Positions 29,577 through 34,719 of a DNA stretch of 34,719 bases are shown in pieces. Origin of the DNA: Luteimonas salinisoli. GTDB taxonomy: Bacteria > Pseudomonadota > Gammaproteobacteria > Xanthomonadales > Xanthomonadaceae. The stretch lies in NCBI RefSeq assembly GCF_013425525.1, contig NZ_JACCKA010000094.1:139508-174226 (forward strand), written 5' to 3'. Every line of letters begins with the position of its first letter. Position 1 is the first letter of the stretch. Under the pieces are notes generated by a model that was given only the letters and a program-made list of their open reading frames with translations, was not told the DNA's origin and searched no databases. A program made the translations under genes and the position numbers.

Positions 29577-30194
29577 TCACTCCTGGGGGGAGGCGCCCAT
29601 GATCGCCGATTCCGGCACCGGCGGATCGGCGGGCGCATCCACGTCCGCGGGCAGCAGCCAGCCCTCGTAGCGCACCACCCGCCCCAGCAGCGGCAGCACC
29701 GCCTCCACCAGGAACTCGTAGCGCTCGCCGTTGGCGCGCTCCCGGCAGCGCACTCCCTCGAACAACCGCGCCGGCAGCGGCAGCAGCCCGAACAGGCGTA
29801 CGCCCACCGTGTTCCAGAACACCATGCCGTCGTTGACGTGCAGCGCGAAGCGGAACTGCAGCGGACCGCGGCGTTCGACCAGCCGGCCGTTGCGCGCCTG
29901 CAGCCGCGACGCCATGCGCATGCCGCCGAAGTCGCGCTGCCAGTGCTCGGCACCGCCATCGGCGACGAAATCGACCGTCAGCGGCACGTCCGCAGCCGCC
30001 CGCGGCAATCCGGCGAAGCGTGCGCACAGCCGCGCCAGCGGGCCGGCACCGCCCTGGATCGAAGCGCGCCCGGCGCAGCGCAGTCGGCCGCGGTTGGAAT
30101 GCAGCAGGCGTACCGCGTCGGGCAGGGTGAAGAACGGCGCGCCCAGCAACTGCTGGTACAGCGTCGGCGCGACCGGGCTCGAGGGCGTGGACAT
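29577..30194 (-). CDS. DUF4166 domain protein of unknown function
   Basis: 205 residues from ATG at 30194; alternatives at 30203 and 30230 would add 3 or 12 residues, and CAGGGA offers only a modest ribosome binding site. No signal peptide is obvious, but hydrophobic patches such as VRLFGLLPLPARLF are present. The DUF4166 pattern is visible: the N-terminal LYQQLLG and LPDAVRLLHS, the central RDFGGMRMASRLQ, and FRFALHVNDGMVFWNTVGVRLFG. Such domains also occur fused to saccharopine dehydrogenase-like or epimerase proteins; the reaction is unknown. It lies between the permease (45 bases upstream) and gloA in an apparent operon. Confidence 0.85.
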   Translation of the reverse strand: MSTPSSPVAPTLYQQLLGAPFFTLPDAVRLLHSNRGRLRCAGRASIQGGAGPLARLCARFAGLPRAAADVPLTVDFVADGGAEHWQRDFGGMRMASRLQARNGRLVERRGPLQFRFALHVNDGMVFWNTVGVRLFGLLPLPARLFEGVRCRERANGERYEFLVEAVLPLLGRVVRYEGWLLPADVDAPADPPVPESAIMGASPQE

Positions 30195-30239
30195 CGGCGG
30201 CATCCCTGCGGACGGGCGGGCGCGCAGCATAACCCGCGC

Positions 30240-31847
30240 TCAGGCCCCGGCCGGCGGCCGGCGCTGCAGAGCCAGCAGGCCGAGCGCGGCGGCCAGCGCC
30301 AGGTAGGCGCCCGCGAACTGCCAGACGATGGCCTGGCGCAGTCCGTCCAGCCGCCAAGGCAGGTAGATCGCCCCCTGCGGATGCGCCGAATGGATGATGC
30401 CGAAGGCGGTCAGCGCAGCGGCCAGCAGCAGGCAGCAGACCGCGCGCCACGGCCGCGCGTCGATCATCGCCACCAGCATGGTCGCCCACAGCATCGCCGT
30501 GATGATGAAGCCATTGCCCAGCACCACGATGGTCGCCAGCTCCGGCAGCCCGTGGCCGTTGCCGGTGGCGTACAGCTCGGCGAAGCGCCCCGGCTCGATC
30601 CACGCCGGATTACCCAGCTTGATCGTCAACAGGTAGGCCACCGCCGGCAGGAACGCCAGCGCCACCGCGATCGCATGCTCGCGGCGGGTGTCGTGGAAGG
30701 CCTGCACCGCGATGTCGATGCCGACGTAGACGATGATCGGCGCCAGCACCGCCAACGGCAGCCACTGCACCAGCCCGGCGATCAGGCCGAGCATGCCGCC
30801 CAGGCCGACGAACAGCCCGGTCAGCAGGGTGTAGCCGCTGCGCGCGCCCATGTGCTTGTAGGCCGGCTGGCCGATGTAGGGCGTGGTCTGCGCCACCCCG
30901 CCGCAGGCGCCCGCCACCAGGGTCGCCACCGCCTCGACCAGCAGCACGTCGCGGGTGCGGTAGTCGTCGCCCGCGGCGCGCGCGCTCTCGGCCACGTTGA
31001 TTCCCCCGACCACCATCAGCAGGCCGAACGGCAGCAGCAGCGACAGGTAGGGCACGGTGGCCGGCAGGCCCTCGATGGCACCGAGCGTCGGCAGCGGCAG
31101 CACCGGCACCGGCGCGATCCAGGCCGGCAGCGCGAATCCCGGCAGCGCGCCCGACAGGCCGAGCGCGTAGTACAGCGCGGTCCCGACCAGGAAGGCGAAC
31201 AGCACCCCGGGGATGCGCAGCGGCAGCCGCCCGCGCGCCACCAGCGCGTACAGCAGCAGGCCCAGCGTCACCAGCCCCACCACCGGCGAGCGCAGCGTTT
31301 CCACCAGCGGCAGGAATCCCAGCAGCACCAGCGCCGCGCCGCCGATCGAGCCGAGCAGCGCCGCGCGCGGCACCATCCGGGTGATGGCATCGCCGGCGAA
31401 GGACAACACGAACTTGAGCGCGCCCATCACCAGCAGCGAGGCCATGCCGAGCTGCCAGGTGGCGATGCCTGCCGCCTCCGGGTCCATGCCCTGCGCGCGA
31501 TAGCCGGCGAACGCCGGGCCCAGCACCAGCAGCGCCATGCCGATGCTGGTGGGCGCATCCAGGCCCAGCGGCATCGCGGTGACATCGTCGCGTCCGCTGC
31601 GCGCGGCCAGACGCCGCGCCATCCAGGTGTAGAGCAGGTTGCCGACCAGCACCCCGAGCGCGGTGCCGGGGAACATCCGCCCGAACACGATCTCGGCCGG
31701 CATCCCGAAGATCCCGATCAGCGCCGCGGCGATGAAACCGAGGATCGACAGGTTGTCGACCACCAGGCCGAAGAACCCGTTGAGGTCGCCGGGGACGAAG
31801 AGCGGGGATTGGCGATTGGTGATTCGCGATTGGTCGGCGGGCGGCAT
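30240..31847 (-). CDS. NCS2-like (xanthine/uracil-type) inner-membrane permease
   Basis: 535 residues with 12-14 hydrophobic segments. The GDDYRTRDVLLVEAVATLVAG block, followed by a glycine-rich TTPYIGQPAYKHMG region, resembles the substrate-site half of NCS2/AzgA nucleobase permeases. The canonical NCS2 signature is altered, so the substrate is uncertain. The first 15 residues (DQSRITNRQSP) are encoded by the repeat tract at 31803-31987, so the true start may instead lie at GTC/GTG-like codons near FVPGDLNG, or the repeat may have replaced the old start. GGAAG precedes the ATG. It is downstream of a TonB receptor on the same strand and may handle what that receptor imports. Confidence 0.75.
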   Translation of the reverse strand: MPPADQSRITNRQSPLFVPGDLNGFFGLVVDNLSILGFIAAALIGIFGMPAEIVFGRMFPGTALGVLVGNLLYTWMARRLAARSGRDDVTAMPLGLDAPTSIGMALLVLGPAFAGYRAQGMDPEAAGIATWQLGMASLLVMGALKFVLSFAGDAITRMVPRAALLGSIGGAALVLLGFLPLVETLRSPVVGLVTLGLLLYALVARGRLPLRIPGVLFAFLVGTALYYALGLSGALPGFALPAWIAPVPVLPLPTLGAIEGLPATVPYLSLLLPFGLLMVVGGINVAESARAAGDDYRTRDVLLVEAVATLVAGACGGVAQTTPYIGQPAYKHMGARSGYTLLTGLFVGLGGMLGLIAGLVQWLPLAVLAPIIVYVGIDIAVQAFHDTRREHAIAVALAFLPAVAYLLTIKLGNPAWIEPGRFAELYATGNGHGLPELATIVVLGNGFIITAMLWATMLVAMIDARPWRAVCCLLLAAALTAFGIIHSAHPQGAIYLPWRLDGLRQAIVWQFAGAYLALAAALGLLALQRRPPAGA

Positions 31848-31987
31848 CGGCAGCTTCCGGAGTCAGCGGGTACAGGCCGCAATGTCGCGGCGAAGCGAGC
31901 GCCGCAGCCGCCGACGCTCTTGCGAATCACCAATCACAAATCACGAATCACCAGTTCCCAATCACCAATCACGAACACCGAATCACG
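31803..31987. repeat. AT-richer repeat tract between receptor and permease genes
   Basis: Two clusters of short words surround a normal GC-rich centre: GGCGATTGGTGATTCGCG near 31811 and, inverted, CGAATCACCAATCAC repeated with variation from 31923 to 31987. The left cluster lies inside the permease coding start. Similar words occur inside yheS at 16838-16956. It looks like a dispersed small repeat with inverted ends; no encoded protein. Confidence 0.65.
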
Positions 31988-31991
31988 GCCT

Positions 31992-34256
31992 TCAGAACCG
32001 CACCGTGTACTCGACGCCCCAGGTCCGCGGCTCGTTGAGGAAGCCGGTGAGGTTATTGAAGTCGATCGCGCCCACCACCCGCGTGGTGTCGGTGATGTTG
32101 CGGCCGAACAGCGCCAGCTCGTGGTCGCCCTGGTTCCAGTTGTAGCCCACGCGCAGGCCGCCCTCCACCATCGACTTGCCGGTGAACTCGATCGACTCGT
32201 AGAGGAAGAAGTTCACCTCGCTGCGGTAGGCCCAGTCGGTGAACACGAAGAATTCCCCGTTGTCGCCCATCGGCACGCCGTAGCGCAGGGTCAGCGCATG
32301 CACCCATTCCGGCGCCTGCGGCAGGCGGTTGCCGTCGATCAGGTACAGGCCCGAACCCGGGGAGGTCTCCGGGTCGGTCACGGTGCAGCCGCCGCCGCAG
32401 CCGGGCACCGCGAGCCCCGCATCCTCGATCTCGGTGTCGTTGTAGCTGCTGCCCAGGGTCACCAGCAGGTGGTCGGTCAGGTAGGCCTCCAGGTCGAGCT
32501 CGAAGCCCTGGCCACGGGTCTTGTCGGCGTTGAGCAGCGTGGCGGTGTTTGCACCGCCGCCCACGGCGATGATCTGCTGGTCGTCGACGTCGTAGCGGAA
32601 CACGTTCAAGCCCAGGCGCGCGCGGCGGTCCCACAGGTCCGCCTTGACGCCGGCCTCCCAGGAGATCGCCTCCTCGGAGTCGGCGGTGGAGACCCCGCCG
32701 AACGCCAGCCGCCCCTGGATCGACGGCGCGCGGAAGCCCTTGGCCACGCGCGCGTAGACGTTGACCTCGTCGTTGAGCGCGTAGACGCCGCTCAGGTCCC
32801 AGCTGACGTCGTCGACGTCGGTGTCGACCAGGTAAGGCCCGCTGACCGGCGTACCGAACGGCACCGCCTGCAGCACGCTGGCCGAGAACTCCTTCTCGTC
32901 CTTCGTGTAGCGCAGGCCGCCGCGCAGGGTGAAGCGCTCGCTGACCTCGAAGTCGCCGGAGGCGAACGCCGCCCAGGCCTTGTTGCGCTGGTCCTGCACC
33001 GCCAGGCCGGTCTGCGGGTTGCCCGGCGCCAGCGAGTCGTAGTTGAAACTGTGGATGGTGATGTCCTCGTCGAACCAGAACAGCCCGGCCTGCCAATCGA
33101 AACGCCCCCACTCGTTGGACTCGAGGCGGAATTCCTGGGTGATCTGGCGGTGATCGGGCAGGCCGTCGGCGGACTCGGCCGCGAACGGGATGAACCCGGG
33201 GCCGTAGTTGCCCTCGCCGAGGAAGGCGGCGCCGTAGCCGCCGTCGATGTCGCCGCGGTTGAGCGACTCGGCGCTCTCGTAGCCGGTGATGGAGTACAGC
33301 GTCACCCGCCCCAGGTCCCAGCGCAGCCGCGCGCTGCCGCCCCAGGTCTCCAGGTCGGAGAAGTTCACGCCGTCGGTGCTGACCACGTCGCGATCGAAGC
33401 CGGGCACCAGGTCGTTGGTGCCGGGCGCGATGATGTTGGCGCGGAACAGCCGCGCGGTGCCGTTCATGTGGCGCTTGTGCAGATTGAACAGCCCCTCGAA
33501 GGCGTCGCCCTCGTAGAGGAACTGCACCCGCGCGGCGGACTCGTCGTAGCCCTCGAACCCGTCGTTGGGGCCGTCGAAGGCGTTGTCCACCGAGTCGTCG
33601 CGACGCTGGTACAGCGCCGAGGCGCGCGCCGACCAGCGCTCGGTGAGCGGGCCGCCGTAGGCGCCCTCGAAGTTGAACATGCCGTCGCTGCCGGCCGCGG
33701 CCTGGACGTAGCCACCGGCATCCTGCGAGGGCTTGGCCGATTCGAACTTGACCACGCCGGCCGGCGTGTTGCGCCCGAATAGCGTGCCCTGCGGGCCGCG
33801 CAACACCTCCACCCGCTCCAGGTCGAACACCGGGAAGCCCTTCAGCAGCGGGCTTTCCTGCACCACTTCGTCGTAGACCAGCGACACCGGCTGCGAGGCG
33901 TTGAGGTCGAAATCGGTATTGCCCAGGCCGCGGATATAGAAGCGCGGGAATGCGCGTCCGTAGGAGGATTCGATGTTGAGGCTCGGGACGCGCCCGGAGA
34001 GGAAGCGCACGTCGCCCCCTCCGGAGCCGAGCACGTCGAGCTTCTCGCCGCCGACCGCGGTGATGGAGACCGGCACGTCCTGGATGTTCTCCACCCGGCG
34101 CTGCGCGGTGACCTGCACCGCGTCCAGGGTGGTGGCGTCGGGTCCGGCCGGCTGCGGGACGGATTGCGCCGCCACGGGCGTGACCATCGCCAACAGGGCG
34201 GTGGCGAGGGCGGCGGGAAGCAGGGCAAGGGCGGGGCGCGGGGCGGAGCTCGGCAT
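31992..34256 (-). CDS. TonB-dependent outer-membrane receptor (third in window)
   Basis: 754 residues. ATG at 34256 opens a signal peptide (cleavage near VAAQS, residue 31); no clear ribosome binding site precedes it. DAVQVTAQRRVENIQDVPVSITAV at about 43-66 is written here only as the usual TonB-box/plug start of the sphingomonad-type receptors: key parts are VTAQRR and VPVSITA. The plug has FYIRGLGNTDFD and VLRGPQGTLFGRNTPAGVV. The barrel ends in Phe (EYTVRF). A CGGGC loop with two cysteines occurs late in the barrel. No STN domain, so no signalling role. The nucleobase-type permease downstream makes a purine- or pyrimidine-like ligand a reasonable guess. Confidence 0.92.
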   Translation of the reverse strand: MPSSAPRPALALLPAALATALLAMVTPVAAQSVPQPAGPDATTLDAVQVTAQRRVENIQDVPVSITAVGGEKLDVLGSGGGDVRFLSGRVPSLNIESSYGRAFPRFYIRGLGNTDFDLNASQPVSLVYDEVVQESPLLKGFPVFDLERVEVLRGPQGTLFGRNTPAGVVKFESAKPSQDAGGYVQAAAGSDGMFNFEGAYGGPLTERWSARASALYQRRDDSVDNAFDGPNDGFEGYDESAARVQFLYEGDAFEGLFNLHKRHMNGTARLFRANIIAPGTNDLVPGFDRDVVSTDGVNFSDLETWGGSARLRWDLGRVTLYSITGYESAESLNRGDIDGGYGAAFLGEGNYGPGFIPFAAESADGLPDHRQITQEFRLESNEWGRFDWQAGLFWFDEDITIHSFNYDSLAPGNPQTGLAVQDQRNKAWAAFASGDFEVSERFTLRGGLRYTKDEKEFSASVLQAVPFGTPVSGPYLVDTDVDDVSWDLSGVYALNDEVNVYARVAKGFRAPSIQGRLAFGGVSTADSEEAISWEAGVKADLWDRRARLGLNVFRYDVDDQQIIAVGGGANTATLLNADKTRGQGFELDLEAYLTDHLLVTLGSSYNDTEIEDAGLAVPGCGGGCTVTDPETSPGSGLYLIDGNRLPQAPEWVHALTLRYGVPMGDNGEFFVFTDWAYRSEVNFFLYESIEFTGKSMVEGGLRVGYNWNQGDHELALFGRNITDTTRVVGAIDFNNLTGFLNEPRTWGVEYTVRF

Positions 34257-34326
34257 GGGAGGGCGTCCGGTAGGCGGGAAGGGTCCAGCACGCGGATGTT
34301 GCAGCACAGCAACAGCAGGAGCAAAT

Positions 34327-34339
34327 CCCTGTGACAGGG
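34327..34339. promoter_or_regulatory. Palindrome upstream of the third receptor gene
   Basis: CCCTGTGACAGGG is a perfect 6+1+6 palindrome about 70 bases before the receptor ATG, in the less GC-rich part of its upstream region. The position fits an operator, but no regulator is encoded nearby and the motif is not one I can assign. Confidence 0.3.
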
Positions 34340-34451
34340 GCCCGCCGAATCCGCGGCCCGGTTGCGGCGCCCGCCACCCCGATGGTCCGGATTTCACCGG
34401 TGCCTCCTGGAAGCGAGAGACCCAAAAATGCGGCGCAAGCGTCCCGCGGCC

Positions 34452-34558
34452 GCTCTCCGGCCAGATCGCCACATCGTCTCCAGCGGGCCGGGGGATGCGT
34501 GACAACCAAGCGAGTATCGGGGAGCGACTTGGCACGGATCCCCCGGCCCGCCCCCAGG
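34452..34558. repeat. Hairpin repeat module Y, copy 2
   Basis: Stem 34484-34505 with 34529-34550 (20 of 22 pair) and loop 34506-34528, identical to the loop of copy 1. Stem mismatches lie partly at different positions from those in copy 1. A decayed module X arm (GGTTGCGGCGC to CCCCGATGG, 34360-34385) precedes it. Confidence 0.85.
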
Positions 34559-34719
34559 CGCGTTCCCGGCAGTCCAGGCCGACCACCGTCCACAGCTGTA
34601 CGAACGAGCGGCCCGAAGGCGCCTGGGGCCATCGGGCGGGGGTGGCGCCGCAAGTCGCTCCCCGATACTCGCTTTGTTGCGACGCCACCCCCACCCGATG
34701 GAGCGACATTCGCCGGCGC
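34557..34719. repeat. Hairpin repeat module X, copy 2, running to the window end
   Basis: Stem 34630-34653 with 34677-34700 around loop 34654-34676, which differs from copy 1 by one base. CCCCAGGCGC near 34552 and GCGCCTGGGG near 34619 form an additional outer inverted repeat. The array may continue past the right edge, because modules alternate X, Y, X here. Confidence 0.8.

Noticed and set aside
29838..33782. Long open + frame opposite the permease and third receptor
   Set aside because: Antisense shadow of conserved minus-strand genes; low-complexity Gln/Arg/His content, no start signal.

Overview
The DNA is very GC-rich, has strong codon bias and carries many TonB-dependent receptors, FecI/FecR signalling, secreted peptidases and GTAG-type REP hairpins. 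This points to a chromosomal segment of a gammaproteobacterium of the Xanthomonadaceae/Lysobacteraceae (Lysobacter/Luteimonas-like); the assignment is inference from gene content and style. Seventeen complete protein genes plus several intergenic repeat families fill the window. I saw no tRNA, rRNA, CRISPR array or transposase.

Region 1 (about 85-15810, all + strand) is the most distinctive part. An exported esterase and a membrane-anchored unknown protein are followed by a FecI-type ECF sigma factor, an overlapping FecR anti-sigma factor, and a TonB-dependent receptor carrying an N-terminal STN signalling domain. Tightly packed behind the receptor are five exported hydrolases: an S9 prolyl-oligopeptidase-type lipoprotein, a Tat-exported DUF885 metallopeptidase, an M28 zinc aminopeptidase, an imidazolonepropionase-like amidohydrolase and an M1-like metallopeptidase. 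A near-identical 25-bp block (22/25 matches, same spacing to the start codons) lies in front of the esterase and in front of the receptor, and looks like the ECF sigma target promoter. Read together, this is a candidate system that senses a peptide-like ligand at the cell surface, imports it and dismantles it in the periplasm. It resembles the lasso-peptide isopeptidase/TonB receptor/FecIR arrangement, but no biosynthetic genes are present.

Region 2 (15.8-25.9 kb) holds ordinary accessory and housekeeping genes: yheS (ABC-F, minus strand, with an odd in-frame repeat insertion), a second TonB-dependent receptor, a YbaL/Kef-type antiporter, a CobB-type sirtuin, a YfcH-like SDR protein (minus) and a YcaD-like MFS transporter. 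REP/BIME hairpins separate several of them.

Region 3 (25.9-34.7 kb, minus strand) contains clpB with a sigma32-like promoter, then gloA, a DUF4166 gene, an NCS2-like permease and a third TonB-dependent receptor. The 28.6-28.9 kb gap and the right end hold paired hairpins with different stems but a shared 23-nt loop, present in opposite orientations. A second, less GC-rich repeat family, built on GAATCACCAATC-like words, lies between the third receptor and the permease, enters the permease start, and also seems to have entered the yheS coding region.
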